From the NCBI GenBank assembly GCA_963795555.1, contig CAWCHZ010000002.1, forward strand, positions 1 to 64,000: a stretch of DNA of 64,000 nt, written 5' to 3'. This stretch comes from CAWCHZ01 sp963795555 (GTDB lineage Bacteria > Actinomycetota > Thermoleophilia > Solirubrobacterales > Solirubrobacteraceae). The notes beneath the pieces were generated by a model, which made no database searches, was not told where the DNA came from, and saw only the letters and a program-made list of their open reading frames with translations. Shown here piece after piece: positions 32,042 to 40,402 of the stretch; within the stretch, counting starts at the first letter, position 1, and each line of letters opens with the position of its first letter. Position numbers and translations under genes: made by a program.

Positions 32042-33642
32042 GCTTGCCGGAGTGGCTCACGCCGCTGCTCGATGCGGCACACGCGCGAGCGCTGGACGCG
32101 TGGGCGATCGAGCGTTGCGGCGTTCCCTCGCTGCGACTGATGGAGCGCGCCGGAGCGGGCGTTGCCGAGCTGGTTGGCGAGCGCTGGCCGACGGGCCGGG
32201 TCGCGGTCGTCTGCGGCAAGGGCAACAACGGCGGCGACGGGCTGGTCGCCGCCCGCCTGCTGCGCGAAGCCGGCCGCGACGTCGATGTGCTCTGCGTCGG
32301 CGATCCGGGCGAGCTGCGCGGCGATGCGCGCACGAACCTCGAACGGCTGCCGGGGTCTCCACCACGGCCCTTTGCGCCGGCGGCGCTGGCCGGCGCGTCG
32401 CTGATCGTCGATGCGCTGCTCGGCACCGGCTTTGCCGGCGTGCCGCGGGAGCCCGTCAAGGGCGCGATCGAGGCGATTCGCGCTGGCGCGGCCGGGGTCG
32501 TCGCCGTCGACGTGCCAAGCGGCGTCGATGCCTCGACCGGCGAGATCGGCGGCGTGGCCGTGCGCGCGGACGCGACGGCCACCTTCCATGCCGCAAAGCC
32601 GGGGCTCTGGATCGCTCCCGGCAAGTGGCATGCCGGCGAGGTCAGCGTGATCGACATCGGCATTCCGGCCAGCTCCGCCGCCCCGCCGGCGGTGGATCCG
32701 TGGCTCGGCCTGATCGACGATCGCGTGCTCGCCACGATCCCGTCGCGCGGCCCCGCGGGCACGAAGTTCAGCTCCGGCGCGGTGCAGCTGCTCGGCGGCT
32801 CGACCGGGCTGACCGGCGCTCCCTGCCTGGCCGCCGAGGCCGCGCTGCGCGCCGGGGCCGGCTACGTCACCGCGCTCGTGCCGGCCTCGCTGAACCCCAT
32901 CTTCGAGGCCCGGCTGCTCGAGGTGATGACCGTTCCGCTCCCGGATGATGAGGGCGCGCTGACGGCCGCCGGCCTGCCGAGCGTGCTCGAGCGCAGCGCC
33001 GGTGCCGGCGCGCTCGTGCTCGGTCCCGGCGCCGGACGGGACGCCGCGACCGTTGAGCTGCTGCGCGCCGCCGCCACCGCGGTGTCGCTCCCGCTGGTGA
33101 TCGACGCCGATGGCCTCAACGCGCATGCCGGCCGGCTCGACGCGCTGGCCGCGCGCGGCGCGCCGACGATCCTCACCCCGCATGCGGGAGAGCTGGCGCG
33201 GCTGCTGCAGTGCGATCCCAGCGACGTGGCGGCCCGACGGCTCGAGCACGCGCGCAACGCGGCCGCACGGGCGCGGGCGATCGTCGTGCTCAAGGGCGAT
33301 GACACGATCGTCGCCGCCGCCAACGGTGAGGTCGCGGTCAGTCGCGGCGCCAGTCCCGCGCTGGCCACCGCCGGGACCGGCGACGTGCTCGCGGGCGTGC
33401 TCGGCGCGCTGCTCGCCAAGCGCCTGGACCCGTTCACGGCCGCCTGCGCGGCTGTCTGCGTCCACGCGCGCGCCGGTCGGATCGCCGCGGAGGTGGACGG
33501 CGCGCAGTCGGTGATCGCCAGCGACGTGATAGCCGCATTGCCGGCTGCGCTCGATCGGCGCGCCCTGGCGTCGGGCTCGCGCAAGCTCCCACGGCGCCCG
33601 CCGGAGCGGGCCGATCCGGCGTCCCCCGGGGACGTGCGGTGA
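32038..33642 (+). CDS. nnr: Bifunctional NAD(P)H-hydrate epimerase / ADP-dependent dehydratase
   Basis: Repair enzyme of 534 residues. The N-terminal YjeF_N epimerase domain (about 1-215) has VVCGKGNNGGDGLVAARLLR and VDVPSGVDASTGEIGG. The C-terminal ribokinase-like dehydratase (about 230-515) has LVIDADGLNAHAG, LTPHAGELARLL and GTGDVLAGVLGALL. It restores NADH and NADPH from their damaged hydrates. GTG start overlapping acpS; the alr start overlaps its stop. A hydratase gene beside alr and acpS is a common bacterial arrangement. Confidence 0.94.
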   Translation: MSLPEWLTPLLDAAHARALDAWAIERCGVPSLRLMERAGAGVAELVGERWPTGRVAVVCGKGNNGGDGLVAARLLREAGRDVDVLCVGDPGELRGDARTNLERLPGSPPRPFAPAALAGASLIVDALLGTGFAGVPREPVKGAIEAIRAGAAGVVAVDVPSGVDASTGEIGGVAVRADATATFHAAKPGLWIAPGKWHAGEVSVIDIGIPASSAAPPAVDPWLGLIDDRVLATIPSRGPAGTKFSSGAVQLLGGSTGLTGAPCLAAEAALRAGAGYVTALVPASLNPIFEARLLEVMTVPLPDDEGALTAAGLPSVLERSAGAGALVLGPGAGRDAATVELLRAAATAVSLPLVIDADGLNAHAGRLDALAARGAPTILTPHAGELARLLQCDPSDVAARRLEHARNAAARARAIVVLKGDDTIVAAANGEVAVSRGASPALATAGTGDVLAGVLGALLAKRLDPFTAACAAVCVHARAGRIAAEVDGAQSVIASDVIAALPAALDRRALASGSRKLPRRPPERADPASPGDVR

Positions 33643-34763
33643 GCTCACGCCGCGCGGTCGCAGCGGTCAACCTGGCGGCCGTCGAGCGCAACTGCGCGCG
33701 CCTTGCGCAGGCCCTCGTCGGCGGGGCGCAGCTCTGCGCCGTCGTCAAGGCGGACGGCTACGGGCACGGCGCCAACGCCGTCGCCGGCGCCGCGCTTGCG
33801 GGCGGGGCGAGCTGGCTGGCTGTGGCAACGGCCGAGGAGGCGCTGGCGCTTCGTGACGCCGGGATCAGCGCGCCATTGATCGTGCTCGGCCCGCTGGAAG
33901 CCGAGGATCTCGTGACCGCGCTGCGCGCGCGGGCCGACGTCGTGGCATGGGGCAGCGCGTTCGTGCGCGCGCTGGCGACGCTGCGCCCCGTCCACGCGCG
34001 CGTGCACGTCAAGCTTGACACGGGGATGGGGCGCCTCGGCACCCGCGACGTCGATGAGGCGCTTGCGGTGGCTGACCAGGTCGCTGCCGCCGATGGGCTC
34101 GAGCTCGTCGGCGCGATGACGCACATGGCGACCGCCGACGACACCGCCGATGGTTTCTTCGACGAGCAGCTGGCGCGGTTCGACGCGTTTGTGCAGCGGC
34201 TGCGAGCGCGCCATCCAGCGGTGCTCGCACATGCGGCCAACAGCGCGGCAACGCTGCGCTCGGCGGGGTCTCACTACGACATGGTGCGCTGTGGGATCGC
34301 GATCTACGGGCTCGACCCGTTCCATGCCGACCCCGTGCGCCAGCAGCTCGAGCCGGCGCTCGAGCTGAGCTCCTATGTCGCCGAGGTCAAGCGCTGCGAC
34401 GTCGGCCAGAGCGTCGGCTATGGACGGCGCTTCCGTGCCGCGCGCGCGACTTCGATCGCGCTGCTGCCGCTCGGTTACGCGGACGGCGTGCGCCGGGCGC
34501 TGGAGAACAACGCCGAGGTGCTGATCGCGGGGCGCCGGCATCCGCTCGTCGGTGCCGTCAGCATGGACAGCGTGACGGTCGACGTCGGTGAGCCGACGAC
34601 CGTGACGGGCGGGGAGCGGGCGCTGCTGATCGGCGCGCAGGGCGAGGCGCGGATCCTCGCCGAGGAGGTGGCGCGGTGGGCGGGCACGATCAACTACGAG
34701 ATCGCCTGCGGGATAGGGTCCCGTGTCGTGCGCCGCTACCACCGCGACGGCGAGCTGGCATGA
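33639..34763 (+). CDS. alr: Alanine racemase
   Basis: PLP enzyme of 374 residues that makes D-alanine for peptidoglycan. The PLP lysine Lys37 is in VVKADGYGHGAN. The other conserved parts are HVKLDTGMGRLGTR, MVRCGIAIYGLDP, VSMDSVTVDVG and the C-terminal WAGTINYEIACGIGSRVVR. GTG start overlapping nnr and a 4-bp overlap with cca at the end show tight coupling in the acpS-nnr-alr-cca operon. Confidence 0.95.
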   Translation: MSSRRAVAAVNLAAVERNCARLAQALVGGAQLCAVVKADGYGHGANAVAGAALAGGASWLAVATAEEALALRDAGISAPLIVLGPLEAEDLVTALRARADVVAWGSAFVRALATLRPVHARVHVKLDTGMGRLGTRDVDEALAVADQVAAADGLELVGAMTHMATADDTADGFFDEQLARFDAFVQRLRARHPAVLAHAANSAATLRSAGSHYDMVRCGIAIYGLDPFHADPVRQQLEPALELSSYVAEVKRCDVGQSVGYGRRFRAARATSIALLPLGYADGVRRALENNAEVLIAGRRHPLVGAVSMDSVTVDVGEPTTVTGGERALLIGAQGEARILAEEVARWAGTINYEIACGIGSRVVRRYHRDGELA

Positions 34764-36205
34764 GCCTCCCGGCTCCCTTGATGGCGACGATCCGGGGCAC
34801 CCTCAGCGGCCAGCGCGCGTGGCTGGTCGGCGGGACGGTGCGCGATCGCCTGCTCGAACGACCGCCGCCTGCGCAGCTCGTCGACATCGACCTGGTCGTG
34901 GAGCACGATGCCCAGAGCGCGGCTCGCCTGCTCGGTGAGGCCGCTGGCGGGACCCCGTTCGCACTCTCCGAGCAGTTCGGCGCGTGGCGCGTCGTTGGCG
35001 GGCATCGCGCCTGGCAGCTGGACATCAGCCCGCTTGCGGGCACGACGATCGAGCAGGATCTCGCCGCGCGCGACTTCACGATCAACGCGATCGCCGAGTC
35101 GCTCGACGACGGGACGCTCGTCGACCCCTTCGGGGGTCGTGACGACCTTGCCGCCAAGCGCCTGCGAATGGTCGGCGAGGACGCGCTGCGCGCCGATCCG
35201 CTGCGCGTCGCCCGTCTGGCGCGCCTCGTGTGCGAGCTTGGCTTCGAGATCGAGCCGCAGACGTTGCGCGCCGCGCAGGCGCATGTGGCGGGCCTGGAGC
35301 GAGTGGCCGCCGAGCGGATCTTCGCCGAGCTGCGACGGATCATCGTGGCACCGGGCGTGATGACCGGGCTGGAGGCGTTTGAGCGGGTGGGCGCCATGGC
35401 GGTCGTGCTGCCGGAGGTCACCGCGCTGCACGGCGTGCAGCAGAATCGCTTCCACCACCGCGACGTCCACGGGCACACGCTCGAGACCGTCGCCGCGGTG
35501 CTGGTGATCGAGCAGGCACCCGCGGCGACACTTGGTCATGACGCAACCGCGGTCGCGGCGGCGATGACCGAGCCGCTGGCGGAGGGCTTCAACCGCTGGC
35601 AGGCGCTGCGCCTGGGTGCGCTGCTGCATGACGTCGCCAAGCCGCTGACCAGCCGCGAGCGCCCCGGCGGCGGCTTCGGCTTCCCCGACCACGACGTCAA
35701 GGGCGCCACGCTGGCGCGCTCGATCATGGGCCGCCTGCGCTCCAGCGAGCGCCTGCGGACGCATGTAGCGGCGCTCGTGCGCCACCATCTGCGGCTCGGC
35801 TTCCTGGTCCGGGAGCGGCCGCTGAGCCGCCGCGCGATCTACTGCTACCTGCGCGACTGCGAGCCCGTCGAGATCGATGTCACCGTGCTGTCGGTGGCCG
35901 ATCGGCTCGCGACGCGCGGCGAGGACTCCGAGCAGTCGATCGAGCGCCACCTGCGGATCGCCGGCGAGCTGCTCAGCGAGGCCCTGCGCTGGCCGCTGGA
36001 GAGCACGCGGCCGCCGCTGGTGCGCGGCGACGAGCTGGCGCGCGAGCTGGACGTGCCGCCGGGGCCGGCGCTCGGTCGAATGCTCGACGAGATCGCCCAG
36101 GCGCGCTTCGCCGGCGAAATCTCCACTCATTCCGACGCCCTCGACCTCGCCTGGCGGATGCTCGAGGCCGACGAGGATCGCGATCAGGAAGACGAATGGG
36201 CGTGA
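34760..36205 (+). CDS. cca: tRNA nucleotidyltransferase / poly(A) polymerase family protein with HD domain
   Basis: Protein of 481 residues starting at ATG 34760. The class II nucleotidyltransferase head has WLVGGTVRDRLL and VDIDLVVEHDAQSA, the second motif ARDFTINAIAESL with DPFGGRDDLAAKRLR, and the RNA-binding helices DALRADPLRVARLARLV. A C-terminal HD domain (RLGALLHDVAKPLTSRERPG, plus FPDHDVKGATLAR) is as in bacterial CCA-adding enzymes with phosphohydrolase activity. The likely role is CCA end repair on tRNA. It is the last gene of the acpS operon; the HIT gene follows 55 bp later. Confidence 0.9.
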   Translation: MSLPAPLMATIRGTLSGQRAWLVGGTVRDRLLERPPPAQLVDIDLVVEHDAQSAARLLGEAAGGTPFALSEQFGAWRVVGGHRAWQLDISPLAGTTIEQDLAARDFTINAIAESLDDGTLVDPFGGRDDLAAKRLRMVGEDALRADPLRVARLARLVCELGFEIEPQTLRAAQAHVAGLERVAAERIFAELRRIIVAPGVMTGLEAFERVGAMAVVLPEVTALHGVQQNRFHHRDVHGHTLETVAAVLVIEQAPAATLGHDATAVAAAMTEPLAEGFNRWQALRLGALLHDVAKPLTSRERPGGGFGFPDHDVKGATLARSIMGRLRSSERLRTHVAALVRHHLRLGFLVRERPLSRRAIYCYLRDCEPVEIDVTVLSVADRLATRGEDSEQSIERHLRIAGELLSEALRWPLESTRPPLVRGDELARELDVPPGPALGRMLDEIAQARFAGEISTHSDALDLAWRMLEADEDRDQEDEWA

Positions 36206-36260
36206 TCGGTCCGCGTGTGCGCTGGCCGCGAATCGCCTCGGGGACGAACGGCATTTCGGC

Positions 36261-36671
36261 GTGACGGAGGCGGACTGCATCTTCTGCCGGATCGTCGCCG
36301 GTCGCGCGAGCGCCACTATCGTCGATGAGGACGAGCGGACGGTCTCGTTCATGGACATCAACCCCGCGACGCGCGGCCATGCCCTCGTGGTCCCCCGCGC
36401 CCACGCGGTCGACCTGGTCGAGATCGGCAGCGAGGATCTCTGCGCCTGCGCAGCCGCGGCGCAGCGGCTAGCCGGACACGCCCTGCAACGGCTCGGCGCG
36501 GCCGGCGTGAACGTCCTCAACTCTTGCCGGCCAGCGGCCTGGCAGACCGTCTTTCACTTCCACCTGCACGTGATACCGCGCTACCGCGAGGACCCGCTGC
36601 GGCTGCCCTGGATCCCCACGCCGGGCGACCCCCGGACGATCGCCGATGCGGCCGCGATCCTGCGTCGCTGA
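36261..36671 (+). CDS. HIT family nucleotide hydrolase/transferase
   Basis: Histidine triad protein of 136 residues from GTG at 36261 (an earlier in-frame start would overlap cca). A CIFCRI zinc knuckle, SFMDINPATRGHALVVPRAH, and the triad FHFHLHVIPRY near the C terminus mark an HinT-like member. It hydrolyses nucleoside phosphoramidates or related adenylates. Its last 15 codons and stop are repeated downstream as tandem DNA copies. Confidence 0.92.
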   Translation: MTEADCIFCRIVAGRASATIVDEDERTVSFMDINPATRGHALVVPRAHAVDLVEIGSEDLCACAAAAQRLAGHALQRLGAAGVNVLNSCRPAAWQTVFHFHLHVIPRYREDPLRLPWIPTPGDPRTIADAAAILRR

Positions 36672-36754
36672 GCGACCCCCGGACGATCGCCGATGCGGCC
36701 GCGATCCTGCGTCGCTGAGCGACCCCCGGACGATCGCCGAGGCGGCCGCGATCC
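36625..36754 (+). repeat. 47-bp tandem repeat (2.8 copies) that starts inside the HIT gene and includes its stop codon
   Basis: Units GCGACCCCCGGACGATCGCC plus 27 bases at 36625-36671 and 36672-36718 are identical; a third, partial copy runs 36719-36754. The first copy encodes the last residues of the HIT protein (PRTIADAAAILRR) and its TGA; the others are non-coding duplicates. 47 bp is not a multiple of three. Confidence 0.95.
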
Positions 36755-36904
36755 TCCACCCGTGGCGACGCTGCGTCGTTGTCCGGAGACTGGTAGCCTG
36801 GCGCCGGTCACGACCGGGATTACCCGGAAAAAGTTGTGCTAGCGGACCGCCGCAGCCGCCCAGCGCGGGGCGGCGGAGCAGCACCCGAGTTGGGGGAGAG
36901 CCAC
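36755..36904 (+). other. Leader region of the cold-shock gene
   Basis: About 150 bp with no gene. A TAGCCT -10-like hexamer lies near 36795. A GC-rich stretch that can pair (CGCCGCAGCCGCC against GGGGCGGCGG) precedes a strong Shine-Dalgarno GGGGGAGAG (36893-36901). A structured 5' leader is common for cold-shock genes. Confidence 0.4.
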
Positions 36905-37108
36905 GTGGCAACAGGAACGGTGAAGTGGTTCAGCGACGACAAGGGCTTCGGCTTCATCACCCCGGAGGGTGGCGGCCGCGACCTGTTCGTCCACTACTCC
37001 GGCATCACGGGTGACGGATACCGGTCGCTCGCCGAGGGAGTACGCGTCTCCTATGAAGAGGAGCAGGGCGACAAGGGACCGAAGGCCGTCAACGTGGCGG
37101 TGATCTAG
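36905..37108 (+). CDS. csp: Cold-shock protein (CspA family)
   Basis: OB-fold single-strand nucleic acid-binding protein of 67 residues from GTG at 36905. It shows GTVKWFSDDKGFGFITPEGG with RNP1, and DLFVHYSGI with RNP2, then VRVSYEEEQGDKGPKAVNV. It acts as an RNA chaperone. Transcribed as a single gene after a structured leader. Confidence 0.96.
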   Translation: MATGTVKWFSDDKGFGFITPEGGGRDLFVHYSGITGDGYRSLAEGVRVSYEEEQGDKGPKAVNVAVI

Positions 37109-37185
37109 TCCGCGAACCGGCCCGGCCAGATCGGATCATCGGCGGTCAGCGCTCCGACCGCCGCCGGATCGTGTTGAATAGCACG

Positions 37186-37899
37186 ATGCGTCGTCTGCTG
37201 CTGTCACTCACAGCCGTGCTCGGCACGCTGGTCGTGCTCGCCGGCCCCGCTGCCGCTCAGATCGTCGAGCTTGGCCCCAAGCCACCGACGACGTCGCCAA
37301 GCTGCCCCGGGACGCCGTGCCTGGTCGTCGATCGAACGACCGGCTTCCAGGTGGCCGTGGGCGCTCAGCGCAACATCTCGGTGGTCCCGGCAAATGGTCG
37401 GATCGTCGCCTGGACGGTCACGCTGGCAATGCCCAGCCCGACCCAGATCAGCTCGTTCAACAGTCGCCTGGGCGGTCCGCCCAGCGCGCAGATCGCGATC
37501 CTGCGGCCGGTGCCTCGTCCGAAGACGACCCGTGGTCCGCGTCCGCCCCAGCGCTACCGGCTGATCGCGACCAGCGACCTGCAGGCTCTGACTCCGTATC
37601 TCGGCCAGACCGCGCAGTTCCCGCTGGTCACGACGCTCGGGGTCCGCAAGGGCGACATCGTCGCGCTGACGATTCCGACGTGGGCGCCTGTGCTGGCTGT
37701 CGGCATGGACTCGGCGACGATCTGGCGCTCCAGCCGCCCCAAGGCCGGCTGCAACGACACGATCACGCCAACCGCCCAGACCGTGCTGTCGAGCCAGAAC
37801 GTCTACGCCTGCTCCTATAAGACGGCGCGGCTGACGTACTCGGCGACGCTGATCACGGCGCCCAAGCCCAACCCGCCGCCGAAGAAGACCAAGAAGTAG
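37186..37899 (+). CDS. Secreted hypothetical protein
   Basis: Protein of 237 residues beginning MRRLLLSLTAVLGTLVVLAG with a Sec signal peptide (cleavage probably after PAAAQ). The mature part is beta-rich with two likely disulfide pairs (SCPGTPC near the N terminus; GCNDT and YACSY near the C terminus). It ends in a Pro/Lys tail (PKPNPPPKKTKK). An ATG at 37186 is preferred to GTG at 37171. Stretches such as GTPCLVVDRTTGFQVAVGAQ recall secreted actinobacterial proteins of unknown function. Confidence 0.75.
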   Translation: MRRLLLSLTAVLGTLVVLAGPAAAQIVELGPKPPTTSPSCPGTPCLVVDRTTGFQVAVGAQRNISVVPANGRIVAWTVTLAMPSPTQISSFNSRLGGPPSAQIAILRPVPRPKTTRGPRPPQRYRLIATSDLQALTPYLGQTAQFPLVTTLGVRKGDIVALTIPTWAPVLAVGMDSATIWRSSRPKAGCNDTITPTAQTVLSSQNVYACSYKTARLTYSATLITAPKPNPPPKKTKK

Positions 37900-37996
37900 C
37901 GCAACGGGCGCGGGCGCCGCCGCCCAGCGATGCCGTAGCCGCGGGCGGCTGTCGGGTCAGCTACCCCCCTAGGCTGGGCTCGACTGACGATCTAGC

Positions 37997-38356
37997 ATGG
38001 AGGTGGTGACCACCGCGAGATGGATCGTGGTTGGACTGCGGGTGCTGGACGTCGGAGCGCTTGTCGTCTGGTTGTGGTGGTTCCTGCGCTTCCGCGAGGA
38101 CGGCGACAAGGGGGACGACGATGACGGGGGTGGGGGAGGGCCCGATCACGACCCGTCCCGACCGCCCTGTGGAGGGCCCGCCGTTCGCCGCCGTCCGGCG
38201 CGACGGCGCCGTGCCGGTCACCGCGGTGATCAGGCGCCGGCGCTGGCGGGCGATGGCTGGGCGCCGCGCCGTGGTGGCTGTCCGGTGGTGCGACGCACAC
38301 GGCGCACATCGCAGCCGGCGCGCCACGTGCGCGCTCGGCGGGCCAGCGCAGCGTAG
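37997..38356 (+). CDS. Single-pass membrane hypothetical protein
   Basis: Reading frame of 119 residues. MEVVTTARWIVVGLRVLDVGA leads into one clear transmembrane helix (LVVWLWWFLRF), followed by an Asp/Gly-rich stretch (DGDKGDDDDGGGGG) and then a Pro/Arg/Ala-rich half. The helix plus acidic-glycine linker looks real; the Arg-rich second half is less certain, since another frame is also open there. A Shine-Dalgarno is weak. Function unknown. Confidence 0.45.
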   Translation: MEVVTTARWIVVGLRVLDVGALVVWLWWFLRFREDGDKGDDDDGGGGGPDHDPSRPPCGGPAVRRRPARRRRAGHRGDQAPALAGDGWAPRRGGCPVVRRTRRTSQPARHVRARRASAA

Positions 38357-38365
38357 GATCGTCTG

Positions 38366-38959
38366 CTAGCAGGCGCCGGGGTTCTGCTGACAGAACTGGC
38401 TGTAGCGCGCGCTGCTGGTGCCATTGACGCTCGCGCCGGTGGCTGCGCCGCCCGTGGCACCGGCCCCGCCGGTGCCACCGCCGGTGCCCGTAGCGCCACC
38501 GCCCGTGCCCTTCGCGCCACCGCCGGTGCCCGTAGCGCCAGCGCCCGTGCCAGCCCCACCGCCGGTGCCCGTAGCGCCACCGCCGGTACTAGCGCCAGCG
38601 CCACCCGTTCCCGCCCCGCTGGTGCCGCCGGTCCCGGTGCCCGTGGTGTTCGAGCTCGTGGTCGGCGAGGAGGCGCCCGTCGTCGTGGCGGTCGCGGTGG
38701 TGACCTGCGTCGTGCTCGTCGGCTGAGCGGCTGTCTGCAACGACTCGCCCTGCGGCGGCAGGGTGAGGTCGGGGACCGAGCTCGGCTCGGCACCGAGGGT
38801 GGCGTCCTGGCTGGAGCCGCAGGCGCTGACGCCCACGACGACGACGAGCAGCAGCGCGATTGCCGCTGCCCGAGTGGGGACGCGGCCCGGTGTCAGCCAC
38901 CGCGGCGCGCTCGCCGCCCGAGCGGGAACCCGACCCCGTGGCGACCTGCGAGCGCTCAG
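38366..38959 (-). CDS. Putative lipoprotein with Thr/Gly-rich low-complexity domain
   Basis: Frame of about 197 residues. A positively charged N terminus is followed by a hydrophobic stretch and a lipobox (AAIALLLVVVVGVSACGSS). The mature protein then has a short acidic part (TLGAEPSSVPDLTLPP) and a ~90-residue Thr/Gly/Ala-rich region with repeated ATGTGGG motifs, ending SQFCQQNPGAC. No ATG or GTG is placed sensibly before the signal. CTG at 38959, overlapping the upstream TGA, is the best start. It is coupled to the upstream gene. Probably a cell-surface lipoprotein with a flexible stalk. Confidence 0.55.
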   Translation of the reverse strand: MSARRSPRGRVPARAASAPRWLTPGRVPTRAAAIALLLVVVVGVSACGSSQDATLGAEPSSVPDLTLPPQGESLQTAAQPTSTTQVTTATATTTGASSPTTSSNTTGTGTGGTSGAGTGGAGASTGGGATGTGGGAGTGAGATGTGGGAKGTGGGATGTGGGTGGAGATGGAATGASVNGTSSARYSQFCQQNPGAC

Positions 38960-39225
38960 CGCGCGAGCGGGGTCATCCGCCGCCCGTCGTATGGGCAGTC
39001 GTTCAGATCCCGCTGCACGAGCTGGCCGCACCAGTTGCAGAAGCGCAGGTTCTCGACCGCCCAAGGCAGCTCCGACGGGGACGGCGCCAGTGGAAGCGTC
39101 TTGCCGACGACCTCCAGCCGCTCGCCCGTCTCTCGATCCAGGTAGGTGCGATCGGGCTCTGCCTCGATCAGGATCTCGCGACCCGTCGAGGGGGCGCGCA
39201 GGCGGTATCGCTGGCGCAGGTTCAC
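38956..39225 (-). CDS. Small hypothetical protein with CXXC zinc-like motif
   Basis: An 89-residue protein from a GTG at 39223-39225. MNLRQRYRLRAPSTGREILI and TYLDRETGERLEVVGKTLPL suggest a small beta domain. A cysteine cluster follows (NLRFCNWCGQLVQRDLNDCP), possibly a zinc site with one partner missing. The start codon lies 12 bp downstream of the HD-GYP gene's stop, and it overlaps the lipoprotein gene, so all three may be co-transcribed. Family not recognised. Confidence 0.6.
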   Translation of the reverse strand: MNLRQRYRLRAPSTGREILIEAEPDRTYLDRETGERLEVVGKTLPLAPSPSELPWAVENLRFCNWCGQLVQRDLNDCPYDGRRMTPLAR

Positions 39226-39237
39226 GGCCGGGGAACT

Positions 39238-40308
39238 CTACCAACGCCCACGCTCGCTGACGCGCCTGCGGCTGCCCAGGCCGCCCGCCTCGGGATCGAG
39301 CGTCTCGGGCAGCGTCACGGAGCCTTCGCTGACCCCCTGCTCGAGCGCCGCGACCACCGCGGGGTCGAACTGCTGGCCCGCCTCGATCCGGACGCGCTCG
39401 AACGCGACCGGAGCCGGCAGCGCACCGCGGTAGGGCCGCGGCGCGGTCATCGCCTCCAGCGCGTCACAGACGCTGAAGATCCGCGCGGCGAGCGGGATCT
39501 CCTGCTCGGTGAGGCGGGCCGGGTAGCCCTCGCCATCCCAGCGCTCGTGGTGGTAGAGCACGATCTCGCCAACCAGCGGTGCGAGACCCAGCGGACGGAT
39601 CACGCGCACGCCGGTCTGCGGATGGCGACGCATCAGTCGCCACTCCTCCTCGGTCAACGGGCCGGGCTTGGTGAGGATCTGCTCGGGGACGCCGATCTTG
39701 CCGATGTCGTGCAGCAGGCAGCCGAAGAGGAAGTCCTCGGAGGTGGCGAGCTCGGGCGCGACGATCCCGGCGAGCTGGGTGGCGAGCTTGCTGACCTGGT
39801 GCAGGTGCCGGCTGGTGACTGTGTCCTTGACCTCAACCGCGGCGGCCAGGCTCTCGATGATCGCCCGATCGCGCCGGCGCGAGTCCTCGAGCAGCGCCGC
39901 GTAGCGTCCGATCACCGGGCGTACGACGGCTGGGTCCAGCAGCCCGCGTCCGTCGAGCGCGGCGTGGATGATGTCGCGCAGCTGCTCCTGCCTGCTGGTC
40001 TTGACGACGAACGACAGCGCGCCCGCGTCGAGCGCCGCGCGCACGGTCTCCGGCGGGCAGCTGTCCGCCGCCACAATCACGGCCACGTCCGGATCGGCCA
40101 GGCGCAGACGACCGACCGCCTCGCTCAGCGCGCTCGCATCACCGGCCTCGAGCAGCACGACGCCCACGCCCTCCAGGCGCCGTGCCGCGCGCTCGACGCT
40201 CGTCGCCGTGATCACGCGCTCGACGCGCGGCAGCTCGGCCACCAAGCGGGTCAGCGAGGCGCGCGCGGTGGCGTCGCCGTCCACCACTAAGACGGTTCCC
40301 GTGCTCAT
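39238..40308 (-). CDS. Response-regulator-like HD-GYP phosphodiesterase
   Basis: Protein of 356 residues. An N-terminal receiver-like domain (about 1-125) has VLVVDGDATARASL, and the conserved Lys in SFVVKTSRQEQL, but the phosphoacceptor position reads VVLLEAGDAS with Glu where Asp is expected. An HD-GYP domain follows (about 145-330): LLHDIGKIGVPEQIL, HHERWDGEGYPARL, ARIFSVCDALEAM, VAFERVRIEAGQQFDP. HD-GYP domains hydrolyse cyclic di-GMP. The catalytic residues are present, so it is probably active and may not need phosphorylation. A cognate kinase is not adjacent. Confidence 0.88.
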   Translation of the reverse strand: MSTGTVLVVDGDATARASLTRLVAELPRVERVITATSVERAARRLEGVGVVLLEAGDASALSEAVGRLRLADPDVAVIVAADSCPPETVRAALDAGALSFVVKTSRQEQLRDIIHAALDGRGLLDPAVVRPVIGRYAALLEDSRRRDRAIIESLAAAVEVKDTVTSRHLHQVSKLATQLAGIVAPELATSEDFLFGCLLHDIGKIGVPEQILTKPGPLTEEEWRLMRRHPQTGVRVIRPLGLAPLVGEIVLYHHERWDGEGYPARLTEQEIPLAARIFSVCDALEAMTAPRPYRGALPAPVAFERVRIEAGQQFDPAVVAALEQGVSEGSVTLPETLDPEAGGLGSRRRVSERGRW

Positions 40309-40402
40309 CGTTCGCCGGATGCTGTTTCGCGTCCCGTGCGGGGAACCCTCCGCTACGCAATTCCCCGCCCACGGCCCACCGCGCCGCTAAGCTGCCCGCC
40401 CC

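Noticed and set aside
27363..36754. CRISPR array suggested by tandem repeats
   Set aside because: The repeats are contiguous, with no unique spacers between them, and no cas genes are present.
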